Source: Hyparrhenia diplandra
Taxonomy: Eukaryota; Streptophyta; Magnoliopsida; Poales; Poaceae
Assembly: GCA_015847255.1 (NCBI GenBank)
Contig: JADLZK010013158.1
Location: forward strand, 62,001-126,000
Reading direction: 5' to 3'
Length of the DNA: 64,000 bases
The notes below the pieces were generated by a model that was given only the letters and a program-made list of their open reading frames with translations, did not search any database and had not been told where the DNA came from. The translations under genes were made by a program, and so were the position numbers. This document shows positions 10,679 through 21,599 of the stretch, in pieces (within the stretch, counting starts at the first letter, position 1; the number at the start of each line of letters is the position of its first letter).

Positions 10679-11829
10679 ATGGACCCCGCCGAACTCAAGA
10701 ACACCTTTAACAAGCTCGTTGCCGACCTCCACATCAAGTTGAAAATCGCGAGCGATTCGACAACGTCGGCCGCCGAATCTCGCCGCCCGAGCGGCGACAT
10801 CACCACCAATGCCAGGAAGCGGCGCCGCGCGCGAGAAACAGCGGGGGGCAACGCTCGAGATCCAACTCAAGGCCGCCATGGAGGACGCTGGCCATGCCTT
10901 CATCAAGCAGCACAAGGAGAAGTCGACATTCGCTGGCGTACCCGAGATCGCGGATGAAGTGGAGGCCAAGATTATCGACCTCCTCTCACCGCCCAAGGAG
11001 GCGTCGCCCCACATGTTGCCGCCACCATACCCGACGGGGTGGGAATCCTCCGGGCTACTTCCCGCCACGGCTCCCTCGCTTCCACAAGTTGGCGTTTCCC
11101 AACTTACGGCGGCAAGGGCGACTGCTGCCTGGATCAACCCTTTGCGAGCAATTCTTCAAAAGGCGGGGCACAGAGCTAACGAGATTCGGTATGCATTTAC
11201 CATCTTCTGGGGCGCACAACAATGGTACATGCGCGACAGGAAAAAGACCGTGGGAGATTGGGCATACTCGCTCACTACGTCAACGAGCGCTTCGGTCCAC
11301 CAACACGCCGCAACTTTCTTGCCGGGGGCTCGCCTCTCTCTGCAAGACCCAGCACCATCGGCGAGTACACCGAGAGTTTCTAGCGCATGTGGCTCACAAC
11401 GGACCCCTAGAGGTGAAGCGGCAAATCAACATCTACATCACGGATTGCTCGAACCCCTTAAAGCGGAAGTCGAGCTATAGGATACCCAAGCACATGGAGA
11501 AGGCCATGTCTCGCTCGGGCGTCTGACAACGACTTGTTGTGCTCTACAACACCAACGCCCAAAGAAGCCCCCGCTTTACCCAAAGCCCGAAAGTACTAAC
11601 TACATCACCGCCAACACCGGCTACACCACCGGCTACAACGACACATCCATCCAAGTTGTTCAAGCGGCAATCATTTGGGCGGATGGCGGAAACGCCCGTC
11701 GAGGCCGGCTTGTGCTTCAACTACGACGAGCCCTTCGTCCGCGGCCACAAGTGCAAGCACCTCTTCGACATCACCATTCTCAATGACTACGACACCGGCG
11801 ACACGGGACCGGCAACCTCATGGTGCTAA
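10679..11829 (+). pseudogene. Degraded Gypsy gag
   Basis: Starts with MDPAELKNTFNKLVADLH at 10,679. The reading then moves through three frames: AFIKQHKEKSTFAGVPEIADEV near 10,900; RFHKLAFPN and CEQFFK near 11,080-11,160; LASLCKT and HVAHNGPLEVKRQIN near 11,330-11,430; PKHMEKAMS near 11,490; and LYNTNAQRSPR near 11,540. It ends with a zinc-knuckle-like LCFNYDEPFVRGHKCKHLF near 11,710-11,768. The knuckle reads C-x2-Y rather than C-x2-C, so one metal-binding cysteine is lost. Gag would form the particle and package RNA; at least four frameshifts make this copy inactive. Protease and RT are not recognisable downstream. Confidence 0.8.
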
Positions 11830-12404
11830 TCGGGGACACCGGACTCCGTGATGCGTGGAGCCCCGTCCCTCTACCTCATGGTTATATTGCGGTTCCTCAT
11901 CAAACCGGGCACACGTGCTCCTCGTTTGAGAAGCGGATAAAAACATCCACTATAGCCTAACCTTGCGAAAATCGAGAATATACTACGGGACCTAGGATTT
12001 GGAGACGCACCTAGCGGCAACCCTCCAGCACCCACCGCAGCCGCATTCCTGGTTCCGGCGTGGCCCATGCAGGATGCACTGCCATGTCCCCGACGCCACC
12101 GCATCATGACCTGGCTCCGATGGGCCTTGATCCCTCCCGGCCACCACCCGGGCGCCCGGTGCCCTCCCCCTCCACATACACCTCCCCAAGGCCCGCGTGC
12201 CCCTTTGCACTCCCTCTCCCTATGCGGGCAAAGCGGTGGCTGGGTTCGGCACCTAGTCGTACTCGCGTCCGGCGTCCCCTGCCTTTGCCATGGAGTCCTC
12301 TACCCCCACCTTACCTCTGGACACGTCGGGAGGTCCCACGTAGATGGGATCCGGCGGCCCGGCGATCAGCGTTACCCGGTCGCCACATGGTGCACCACAT
12401 CATT

Positions 12405-12438
12405 TAGAATGGAGTGATTCCTTGAACCTAACACTCTA
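12405..12438. mobile_element. Right end of a Tourist-type MITE (fragment)
   Basis: aatggagtgattccttgaac...acactcta ends at a TAA. It matches the right end of the complete MITE at 15,272-15,467, and both are followed by the same host text, taagtgtta. This is therefore the same ancient insertion, duplicated. Confidence 0.65.
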
Positions 12439-12441
12439 TAA

Positions 12442-12563
12442 GGGCTCAATTGGATCATTCATTCCCCTTGGGGATTGGAAGGGATTGATGGGTAATTTAG
12501 TTCAATTCCCCTTCAATATCCTCCAATTTTGAAGGGGAATTGTTGAATCAAGCTAACTAGCCC
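12442..12563. mobile_element. Small MITE with TAA target duplication
   Basis: Begins gggctcaattggat and ends atcaagctaactagccc (imperfect inverted ends), flanked by TAA at 12,439-12,441 and 12,564-12,566. The 122-base size and TAA duplication fit a PIF/Harbinger-type MITE. It is inserted exactly at the target duplication of the older Tourist copy. Confidence 0.6.
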
Positions 12564-12574
12564 TAAGTGTTATC

Positions 12575-13009
12575 AGGGGAAAATATATGGTGGAAACCAC
12601 ATGCTAGGTGGAAACATGGAAACCAATTCAAAAAGTCATATCTAGGAAGTTTCAAAAATTCTGAAATTTAGCGTACCCATACTACATACCAATATATACT
12701 CACATAAAAGGTTAAGATGTAAACTTACTTCTCAAAAATTACACGAAAATAACAAATTTCAGGTGTGTTTTGCACTAAAGGACAAAAATTGAAAGGTTTT
12801 GTCCTTTAGTGCACATGCACCTGAAAATTTGTATATTTTGTATGAATTTTGCTAGTTTGAGTTGATGTCTCAACTTATGCATGTGAGTATATATTGGTAT
12901 GTAATATGAGTGTGCTAAATTTCAGAATTTTTAGAACTTTCTAGATATGATTTTTTGAATTGGTTTCCATGTTTCCACCTAGCATGTGGTTTTTACCATA
13001 TATTTTCCC
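12575..13009. mobile_element. Fold-back MITE with long inverted repeats
   Basis: The left end (ggggaaaatatatggtgg, then aaccacatgctaggtggaaa) is repeated in inverted form at the right end (to ccatatattttccc at 13,009), with pairing over at least 55 bases per side and further in. Flanked by gtgttatc at 12,567-12,574 and 13,010-13,017, an 8-bp duplication typical of hAT elements. No coding capacity; a transcript could form a long hairpin. Confidence 0.85.
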
Positions 13010-13017
13010 GTGTTATC

Positions 13018-13620
13018 CAGACCAAGATAACTTCTTTGTTTGATTTTGGTACATACAAAGCAAAGATGAAAATAAAATATATGCTGCCAATGGCCGGTCG
13101 CTAAGCCAAATTGAGCCAATTAATTAACGTGAACAATCGAGAAAGTCCATGTGCTTAGCCAAGTGGGGCCTTTATTTAAAAGTAGTGAGCACTGGCTGCC
13201 TAAAAAACAGTAAACCAAGACGCCAGCCTAGCTTTTGCCTGCTTATTGGCATCGACTTCAGTTAACTATATACAAGTAATAGTACATTTAGTATTCCTAA
13301 GGTTAGTGCATATGCGAACCTTTTTCCTAGAGATTCGACGAGCAGTCAGAGAGCATGTGATACACATACACACTACTCATACCGCCGATTGCGCTGGATC
13401 TATTACAAGCTTCACACTGATGTATACACATGGTGTTGGAGCAGTTCAGTGAGGCCCATCAAGCAGGAGAAACGCGCATAAGTGACAGCTCAGGCCAGTG
13501 TTGACAGAAGCGTGAGAGTTGGCATGCAGGCACGCACCCGAGTGTTAACGCCGTGTGTACTAGTAGAATGCTAGTGTCAACTACGGCATTTCCGAACCAG
13601 CCTACAAGTACAGCGAATGT
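13018..13620. repeat. Tandem duplicate alpha of the NLR-flank sequence
   Basis: Non-coding. Collinear with 15,476-15,656 plus 17,909-18,400 and the end of copy beta. Shared text includes gcctgcttattg near 13,227 and 18,255, tttagtattcctaaggtta near 13,287 and 18,302, and gagaaagtccatgtgctta near 13,138 (compare 17,912). It lacks the SINE, LINE and solo LTR of copy beta. Confidence 0.7.
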
Positions 13621-15268
13621 AGTTTATGGAATTTTGGATTAAAAATAGATATGAAATCCACCCATGGGTACAGTGGCATATGCATGTAGCTCAACCTAAT
13701 ATTTTTCCCATGCAGCATTACCAGCTCCTAGAATATGCTTCTACATTACCGACTTTTATTAATATTAAATTAATGTATTAAAAATCTGATTAAAGTAGTC
13801 ATACAGGTTGTGACATCATACAAATAAAGTACAGATGAATGCTCCTAGAATGTATTAAATTATGTGGTATGTTTTAGTAAGGACTCCATTAATTACCCAT
13901 GTTGATCTTGTACGGCATGAAAATAGTCAGATTCAAGTACATATTACTGGATGACGTCTTACCTTAGAAATATATCTTCAAACTATACTCTGCAGATCAA
14001 AACTGAATCCTTTAGAAAACCAATTTATTATGTGGATAGAAGAAATTATCAGCCAATCACCAACAGAGAACCATAGATACCACAGCTAATTAAACCTGCA
14101 AAAAATATAAACTATTAAATGACAAACCTCTTGCTTGTTAAAACAAAGGTAGTTCAATCACTTGCAGTGACTAGATGGTACCCATAACCAGAAAAACTTG
14201 GCAGAAAATTAATAAAATAGAGTTATCACTGTATTTAAGCTATGATGGTCCAGCAGTAAGTACCTGAGATTACAGGTCAACTGATAAGCCACTAATCTGA
14301 TGCTAAACACCAAATAGATCAGTATGTTCAATGCCTATTTTTCCTTTTTTTGCTCGCAACAGGATCACTTTTGGTGAGAGATGAACTCGCTCAATACAAA
14401 TGGGCACAAAGAGCATTAAGTCCGTGCCAGCTCTGCCTGATCAGCACATGCAGGTCTAGGAATCAACTTCAATGAATGAAATAAGTGTGACAATAAGAAC
14501 AAGTAGTAATCATCTTGCAGAAGCAGTTCCTTCAGATAAAACAGGTGAGTGCGTTTAAGATCTGCAAGAGTGAGAGGACTTTAGACACCAATGTATATAT
14601 ATATATATTTTTTGAGATCACGCCGTTGTGCGTTTTTCATTAAGCAGAAGAAAGATCAAACCGCAACTCCTGCAAAATGTGGAGACAACTAGAACAATTT
14701 AGCAGGTCCATTAACAGCCTGGTTGATCAATACAGCCAACTAGAAGAGTTACCGCTGAATCAGAATGAACTAGAAAACGTAGGTCCTACAGAAACAGGTG
14801 TAGTGCAAGCCTCAAGCTTCTGCTATCTCTGCATGAGCAGGAAATAGTGTGAGAACAGAAACAATGAAACCGGACCACCTTCTTAACTAAGTTGGGGCCA
14901 TGATGTTTTTCCAGAAATGACAACATACCTTAGGAGAAGCACGGGTGCACGACGAATGGTTGCAGGAATGGAGGAGCAAATGGAAACTAGAGAGACCTTA
15001 TGGCAAAATGCCTCTTGCGAGTGGGAACTAAGCCGTGGGGAAAAGCGTAGTCCAAAAGGCAGTGTCTGCAAAGACGTCTGAACCTGTAGTACGTGAGTAT
15101 TGACAATACTAAGCAGCCCATTAGCCGTTTATTGGCATCGACAAGCCTATGGTTAGTTGCCCATGTGATTTGTTTACCTCGAGATTCGACGAGCGCATGT
15201 GAAACTGGCACTCACCAATCACCATGACCTTGACAATTTTCTGACCACCGATTGGATTCAGGTTAGTT
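13621..15268. repeat. NLR upstream-type sequence (paralogue of 43.1-43.5 plus 50.5-51.5 kb)
   Basis: No gene is seen. Long collinear similarity with the region upstream of NLR-4: ccaatttattatgtggatag near 14,020, gagttatcactgtatttaag near 14,220, taagtacctga near 14,258, and the block near 15,115-15,205. Around 14,311-14,340 it preserves the site that received the LINE in the other copy (gatcagtatgtt). An (AT)n run lies near 14,591-14,608. Confidence 0.7.
14609..14646 (-). mobile_element. Possible very short LINE tail
   Basis: tttttgagatcacgccgttg followed by tgcgtttttcattaag resembles the 3' tail of the LINE at 43,498 (tttttcgcgatcgggccgtt then cacccgtttttcattaag). The paralogous stretch near 50,800 lacks it. 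It may be a severely 5'-truncated insertion; no target duplication could be resolved. Confidence 0.35.
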
Positions 15269-15271
15269 TAA

Positions 15272-15467
15272 TAGCGTGTTTGGTTTGAAAAATAAATTAG
15301 GCCATCGTCTTCTCACTCCTCACTTCATCACCTCATTGATCACAAGCTAATAATTAGTACCTGCATGAGAAATGAAGTCAATTGAGTATTTCATCAAATT
15401 TGACAAACCAACTCATAACATAGCGCCTCACAAAAGAATGCAGTTATTCCTCAAACCTAACACTATA
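15272..15467. mobile_element. Tourist-type MITE, complete
   Basis: Inverted ends tagcgtgtttggtttga and tcaaacctaacactata, 196 bases, flanked by TAA at 15,269-15,271 and 15,468-15,470. The TAA duplication and size fit PIF/Harbinger-derived MITEs common in grasses. Confidence 0.82.
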
Positions 15468-15889
15468 TAAGTGTTAACCAAATGAAGATTGCTTCTCTCT
15501 GTTTGTTTTTGTTTGTACTAACATATTTCAGAATAAAAAAAAAAAGTAAAGTAAAAATCATTTAGCTTATTCTCTCAACTTTTTTTTTTTTTTTAGTACA
15601 TTGGTATTTGTTTATGTAATTCTAAGGGTTAAACTTAGCCAAATGGAGTCATTTAGTTTTTTTTTTTTTTTTAGTACAACGAGACTCTCACACATGCATG
15701 CACACTCACCTCTATGAACACACGTACACAAACCCTACCCATATGAGCACCTCCAAAGGTCTGGGCCGGCAGATGTGGAGATTCCCGAAGTCACCATTGA
15801 CGCCTCGTTGTCGACGGAAGCGTTGCTTACTAGTTAAAGCATAACGTCGGGAAAATTCTCGAATAAATTCAGAGAAAAATGTGAGCACC

Positions 15890-17825
15890 TAGTTAACCTA
15901 GTTAACTTTTTGAAGGGTATTCTAGCCTGCTTTGAGCAAGTATCTGGTATGAGGATAAATTTCAGTAAAAGTGAAATTATACCTATGAATGTGCTTGAAG
16001 AAGAAGTACATAATATAGCACACATTTTTTCTTGTCCTATAGGGAAATTTCCTATTAAATACTTAGGGGTTCCTTTACACTTTGAGCATCTGAAGAGAGA
16101 AGATCTTCAACCCCTAGTTGACAAATTGATGAAAAGAATAGCTGGGTGGAGAGGAAACCTTCTCTCACATGCTGGCAAAGTAGTTTTGATTAGATCTGTC
16201 CTTAGTAGCATCCCTGTGTATTTATTGTCCTTTATTAAATTCCCAAAATGGGCAATTAGAACTATTACTTCTCATTTAGCTAACTGCCTATGGAATGATA
16301 AAGATGGTAAACATAAAATTCACTTAGCCAACTAGGATAGTGTAGCTATGCTAAAAGAATATGGTGGATTGGGCATTCTAAACATTAGAGATCTAAATAT
16401 TTGTCTTTTAGCATCCTGGATCAAGAGATACAATCTAGATAAAGATAAACTCGGAGGCGGTGATAGATCAGAAATATAGAACAAATGAGCCCAACATTTT
16501 CTGTCCTCCTAGTATAGGGGCTTCCCAATTTATGAAAGGGGTCCTTTGGGCAGAAAAAAGCTGCTCATATAGGCTATAGATGGAAGATTGGAAATGGTAA
16601 AAGTATAAAGTTCTGGGAGGATAATTGGCTAGGGCAATCTAGCCTTGCTATTCAATTTTGGGAAATTTATGTGTTGGTCAATGAAAAAACAAGTACTATA
16701 GCTGATCTGTGGGATGGAACCAACTTAAAATGTACTTTTTAGGAGGTGTGTGGATCAAAGACTAATGAATGTTTGGTATGAAATAGTGCAACTAGCCTCA
16801 ACTATCATTTTGACTGATGATGATGACACCCTAATTTGGCGAGTTCAATTCAAGTGGAAGATATTCATCTCAGTCCTTATATAAAATTGTTAACTTTAGA
16901 GGCATCTTACCTGTTCATGTCCTTGCTGTATGGCATTTGAAAGTACCTCCAAGCGTACACTTCTTTTTATGGCTACTAATAAAAAATAAGGTGCTGACCG
17001 AGGGGATAATCCGAGCATTAGAATTAAATTGGATGATATGTCCCTGCCTTTTACGTTCGAATTAGAAAGCTGTGAATCATTTGTTCTTTGAGTGTCTTTG
17101 TAGCTAAACAAATGTGGGTATGTTTATCTCGAAGCATGTGGTAGAAATGTAGGTTGTGATTTCATTTCAATCGGCCAAATGTGACTAAGTAATAAGAAGT
17201 TTTTAGTTGACAATTGTCTACGTCTTTGCAGCCCTGTGGGTTATGGAAACCGAGATGCTCGGTTTGTATGCGCAGGGTGTATCTTGGCTAGGTGTGAAAA
17301 ATCTACTGATGGGGATAACTATCATGATCCAAGCATGGGAGATCCTATGTCCCCCAAAACAAGAAGGCGGAATTCGCTCACAAGGTGAATAAATTGAAGG
17401 AGATTGCTACAAGACCCGAGAAAGGATCTCTGGCTAATGCAAATCAAGGACAAATGGGACATCTTCATGTTCCGAATGCTGTTGGAGGAATGAAAGAGTT
17501 GCCGGTGGAAGTGAAAGCAAAGCTGTCTAAAGGAGGCGGTTCTGAGTCGGAGAAGCAGGGAAGGACCTGGGTGAAGCTGGAAAACGCTGCTTTAGTTTGA
17601 TTTGGCTTATGGTGTTGTAATAATTGCTGTGACTCTGTTATCTTAGGTCTAGACTGAGTTCTAAACTGGGAGTTCGGTGATAGTGCTAGACTGATTGCCA
17701 AACTGAGAGTTTTTTGGTTGAGAGTGAAGGGTGTATCCCACCCAAGTGCTGTAAAACTGAATCATGTTGTCTTTGGTTTAATGCTAAAGACAGGGGTGAT
17801 AAAGCCCTAAAATTCTAAAAAAAAC
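15890..17825 (+). mobile_element. 5'-truncated L1-type LINE inside the SINE
   Basis: Flanked by a 12-bp duplication with one mismatch (aatgtgagcacc at 15,878-15,889, aatgcgagcacc at 17,826-17,837) and ending in a short A-tail (ctaaaaaaaac). It contains only the end of the reverse-transcriptase ORF and the 3' UTR, the usual outcome of incomplete target-primed reverse transcription. Confidence 0.88.
15895..17130 (+). pseudogene. LINE reverse-transcriptase C-terminal part with zf-RVT region
   Basis: The reading starts inside RT (ILACFEQVSGMRINFSKSEI near 15,915), continues with KYLGVPLHFEHLK near 16,060 and LSHAGKVVLIRSVLSSIPVY near 16,165, and reaches an in-frame TAG near 16,333 (HLAN stop DSVAML). 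It then continues, with further breaks, as YGGLGILNIRDLNICLLASW near 16,360. The zinc-finger-like segment of plant LINEs is seen near 16,920-17,000 (AVWHLKVPPSVHFFLWLL). The catalytic YADD region is absent, being upstream of the truncation. Inactive. Confidence 0.85.
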
Positions 17826-18911
17826 AATGCGAGCACCCATGTCAAGTCGAGGACTTGAACCCGGGTGGGTATAGGTTTCACCACAAGGGACCTAACTAAC
17901 TAATCTATGATCAAGAAAGTTCATGTGCTAGAGTCAAGAGAAAGAAGCAAACACAGCTGGATATTCCATCGACGACCACCCCCGCTCTGTCCTTTGTGTG
18001 TGCTTTTTTCAAATATTGAAAGCAGTCAAAATATAGGAAAGAGAGTAACTAAACTGGACTGTACACGGCAACTAGGCTAGATAAACTTTAACTAATTAGA
18101 TGTGAGCCAGCAAGAAACAATGGAGCAGCCTCGTAGAGGCAACGGCATACTAGGAGCTGCGTGCCGCTGAACAGAGGGGAGTAAGCAGCCTCCTAGAGGC
18201 ACTTATTGCTGCCCAAAATACAGTAAACTAAGACACGCCAACCTAGTTTCTGCCTGCTTATTGACATCGACATTAGTTAATTATATACAACTAGTAGTAG
18301 ATTTAGTATTCCTAAGGTTAGCGCACATGTGAGCCTTTTTCCTAGAGATTCCACAAGCAGCAGTCAGAGCGCCGAGATAAAGACTAGTAGCGCCGTAGTT
18401 AGCGTGGATGTATTGGTGTGAGGGTGGATGTACTGGTCCACTCGTAGCTGGTGGAATTTTTGCATTAGTTTTTACGATAAGCTGCCATGCCAGTGCAGTG
18501 GCATGCCAACCTTTGGTAGAAATAAAGAGCAACACGCCAATATTGTCTATATACTACCGCCAACGGGCAGAGGTGCTGGTGCACTTGTATGATTAGTACC
18601 TCGCACTGCTGCGTTCCACCGGTGGCCGGCAGTAGACTTGACTCTCTGGCCACGCCGGTCAAGGTCTCCTCCACTGCAGGGCTAGCTGCGGCCTTTGTTG
18701 GTCGGCTCCATATTTGCCTCGTGCTGAGGCAGGCCGTGGTGATCTGGTGCTGGATGGTTTTTATTTTGGACACGCATGCAGTAACTCTGAAGTGGACCAA
18801 GCACCAATGGAGGTCAGTCCGTCCATGGTTGCGGTTGGTGGAGATCATTCAAACTACTGGTACCTGATGATCAAGCCATTCTTCACTACAGTGTATTTGT
18901 GTGTTGGTGAT

Positions 18912-19489
18912 TGTTAGAATCTAGCCCTAGAACTCTCTTCTCTCATGCACAGACGAAAGGTAGAAGAAGAACAGTGCTCGAACACGAGATTGGCGACGAA
19001 CGCCCCGGCCGCACGAACGGCCTGTATATTGGCTTCTATTCAAAGTCTAGGACTCTGACTCAACATTCATACAAGGATTACATGGCCTTTTGTAGCCTCC
19101 TGGCGACGCAGTGCCCACGCACCCACTCGGTCGATCTTCACGCGCACGTACGCGCTCTCCTGTAGACCCGGCCGTCTCCACGCTCAGAGCCACGAACTCA
19201 ACGGTGATAGTCGGTCTCCAGTGCTGATCCAATGCCTTATTACGTTTCCTACGCTGTTGCTGCCAACCGCCACTTCAAGGCCATCCCTGCATCTCGCTGC
19301 GCAACGTGTTGGACTTAACCTACACCATGCAATCCTAACAAACTACCCATGCAGTCTAATGACTCCGGCCAACGTGAACTCATCATGTATCCAGCCACAA
19401 CTAAGCCAAACACGTTAACACATAACGTGACTGACATCTATTCTATATGCAAGATTCAAAACTAATTTAAGTCATGATTATTTCTAACA
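18912..19489. mobile_element. Solo LTR (Copia-like) with 5-bp target duplication
   Basis: A 578-base unit starting tgttagaatctagccc and ending tatttctaaca, flanked by gtgat at 18,907-18,911 and 19,490-19,494. The tandem copy has the empty site with a single gtgat near 23,459 (gttggtgatgacatg). This is the footprint of recombination between the two LTRs of a former retrotransposon. Confidence 0.9.
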
Positions 19490-19929
19490 GTGATGACATG
19501 TGGATGATGAAAAACGCGTGGAAGAAAGCTTTACTTGCTTGTTCCCAATCCACCAATTTCGTCAGATAAAAACCGATCACAACCAAGAATAAAAGACAAC
19601 CTTAACATTAAACAAAACTTGCCTACAAAAAATTGTGAAGAGGCGAGTTTCGTCAAGATGGAGCTGATGTGCTCAAATAGCCTGACTACAGTGCCGGAGC
19701 ACATGAACTTTGCAGGGGCATATATGCACATACACAGGTGGCAGACGTACGCCTCAAATCTGGCTATGCACAACTTCAGAAATGAAATGAATTAACCTCC
19801 TCGATGCACTGTGAATCCGCTTGCAGAGAAATCGAACTCGATTAGGGGTGGATCACGGCACACACGCATCGGCAATGCTACAGGATAGAATCCTCTGTGA
19901 AGTGTTGAGCTTGGCATCATCACGCGCGT

Positions 19930-20215
19930 CGACCAGAACTGACTACAACTACAGACAGTAGCACTTGCAACACCTATCTGCAGTTTGTCTATCGTCAGCA
20001 GAGTTGCTAGTGGAAAACAGAGCAAAGCTTGCACTGAACAGGAGAGTGTTACGCTGTGTGGCACGAACTGCATCTATACACACGACCCCGACTTGGACCT
20101 TTGCATGGGCGCCCTCCACGGATCGAGCGACCATCGCTGCCTGGAGCAAGGCAGGAGAGGAGGACATAGGAGCAGTGCTGCTGTTAGCGTCGAGTGAAGC
20201 CCAGCAAGAGTAACG
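19930..20215. repeat. NLR 3'-flank repeat R1, copy 3
   Basis: Shares gacagtagcacttgcaacac and gtcagcagagttgctagtgg with copy 4 at 23,815-24,125, and more distantly with copies 1 and 5. Confidence 0.75.
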
Positions 20216-20330
20216 CGGCTAAGTGACGGGCCAGCCCTTTGTTGACGCTGCGTGAGATGTTTTGGCAGACAGCCGAGTGTTCAGGCCGTGTCCCTATGTC
20301 AGCGACTAACACGCGATCGACTAGGACACA

Positions 20331-20520
20331 TTCTGACATTCAGCGTGAAACCTCTCAAAATGGCTGCAGCAGCGGTCAGTAGTGTAACTGTTCTGAAATA
20401 CAATGTCACTATGTCAGCAAGAGCCTCTCGTCGAGTCGACTGAACCTGCAGGACGACAGCAGTGGAGGATATGAAGACAAGGACCTCCGATGTTGCATAG
20501 CATTCACAGGGCAACAGCTG
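20331..20520. repeat. Arm of an inverted duplication (partner 25,530-25,690)
   Basis: The reverse complement of 25,530-25,690 aligns here: ctctcaaaatggctgcag, atgtcagcaagagcctc, aggatatgaagacaagg and gcatagcattcacagggca are shared, in inverted orientation and about 5 kb apart. Confidence 0.7.
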
Positions 20521-21239
20521 TCATTTTATTTTTTTAAAGATAGTGCAAAGTAACGGCAGTTGTCCTAGAAACGCTCCAACTCAGAATTCACGAGCACATT
20601 TCAAGTAGCAGCAAGAGTACACGCTGGGGACTCGAAAGTCCAAACAACAAATGTAATGTTTCTCACAACTTAAAAAAAAAAAAAAAAAAAAAAAAAGCAC
20701 GAGAATATATCATGACCTTATTCAGATCCTACGCAAACAAAACCACTGATTAAAACACACGAGTATGCGCCACTTGATCATGAAGGCATCTCCACGATAA
20801 GCACAGGATAAGATTCTGCAACTCCTTGCATCGGCAATGGTTATTGTTTGAGACGACAATGGTTATTGCAGATCTTGTCCTTCCTAGGGCCGAGAAGCAG
20901 GGCACAACGTTCTGCGACACCCTGCATCAGCTTTCATGGCTAGCCTGCATACCAATGTCCCGCCCAGCTTGATCTAGACATACATGTGTAGCCGTGTAGG
21001 CACCTCATGTAGTCTTGTATATTGTGTAATCTCCCCCCACCACACGCGCGACTGATAAGTTTATCAGAAAAAAATAATAAAATAAATGGACACTAAAAAA
21101 TATCTATCATGTTAGAAAATAAACAAAGAGAAAAACTATAATTTAACACGAGTAATCTTATTATCTTGATATCTTAAACAATAACTAATACTTAATTATA
21201 TCTCTGATGAGATTTCTAGTCCGTCTGCGGAAGCACGGA
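20521..21239. other. Intergenic, no gene seen
   Basis: AT-rich. A poly(A) tract of about 25 bases lies at 20,671-20,695. The stretch 20,810-20,990 has weak similarity to the 3' flank near 3,105-3,170 and 27,995-28,130 (actccttgcatcggc, gagaagcagggcacaac). Confidence 0.5.
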
Positions 21240-21599
21240 TTCTTTGAACTAGTAAAAGGCAAACACAGCTGCATATCCCAATGGTCCCCATACTCTGTCC
21301 TTGTTTTGTGCTTGTTTCAAAATTTGGAAGCAGTAAAAATATTGGAAAGAGAGTATTGATATTTGTGTTTTCAGATAGGTTATTGTCAAAGTCCATATCT
21401 TGATTAACCAAGTGATAATCATGGAATTGTTTGATATATCTTGAAAAATGTGTATTGCGTTATTTTAGGATAGAGCGAGCAAACTTGCGATGCCAGTGCG
21501 GTGGTGGTCCAACCTTAGTAAAAAAAAAAAAAAAAAAAGAGCAACGTACATGCCAATATTGTAGACCTCCAATGGGCAGTGGTGCACTTTGTATAGTAA

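Larger units (their letters stand above)
10160..12404 (+). mobile_element. Truncated Gypsy-type LTR retrotransposon (one LTR plus gag)
   Basis: A 5' LTR, a primer-binding site and a degraded gag are present in the right order. No second LTR beginning tgtcacagccc is found in the window, so the 3' part (most of pol and the 3' LTR) is missing. The right limit is uncertain: recognisable gag ends near 11,830, and 11,831-12,400 is GC-rich and undefined but probably internal element sequence. The insertion follows a copy of repeat R1 (gcagttcttgacacag). Confidence 0.75.
15657..17908 (-). mobile_element. tRNA-derived SINE, split by a LINE
   Basis: On the minus strand the element starts near 17,908 and runs through an RNA polymerase III B-box-like sequence (GGTTCAAGTCC, complement of 17,851-17,861). 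It is interrupted by the LINE at 15,890-17,825, then resumes at 15,889 and ends in an A-tail (T run at 15,657-15,672 on the plus strand). Without the LINE the SINE is about 315 bases. The paralogous stretch at 13,107-13,140 lacks it. The A box is not clear enough to mark. Confidence 0.72.
17909..20330. repeat. Tandem duplicate beta of the NLR-flank sequence
   Basis: Collinear with copy gamma (21,240-24,260) over its whole length apart from the solo LTR here and the Helitron there. Matching anchors: 17,947/21,258 (gcaaacacagctg), 18,535/21,553 (gccaatattgt), 18,645/23,255 (ggccacgccggtcaaggtct), 18,768/23,371 (acacgcatgcagtaact), 19,657/23,565 (gatggagctgatgtgctcaa), and 20,266/24,193 (agccgagtgttcaggccgtg). 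No gene is recognised. Confidence 0.85.

Noticed and set aside
17840..17905. tRNA-like sequence with a B box
   Set aside because: It belongs to a SINE with an A-tail and continues into non-tRNA sequence. No cloverleaf could be drawn, so it is not a tRNA gene.
20671..20695. Poly(A) tract as the tail of a retroposon
   Set aside because: No target duplication or element boundary could be found around it, nor around the tracts near 2,549 and 21,521.
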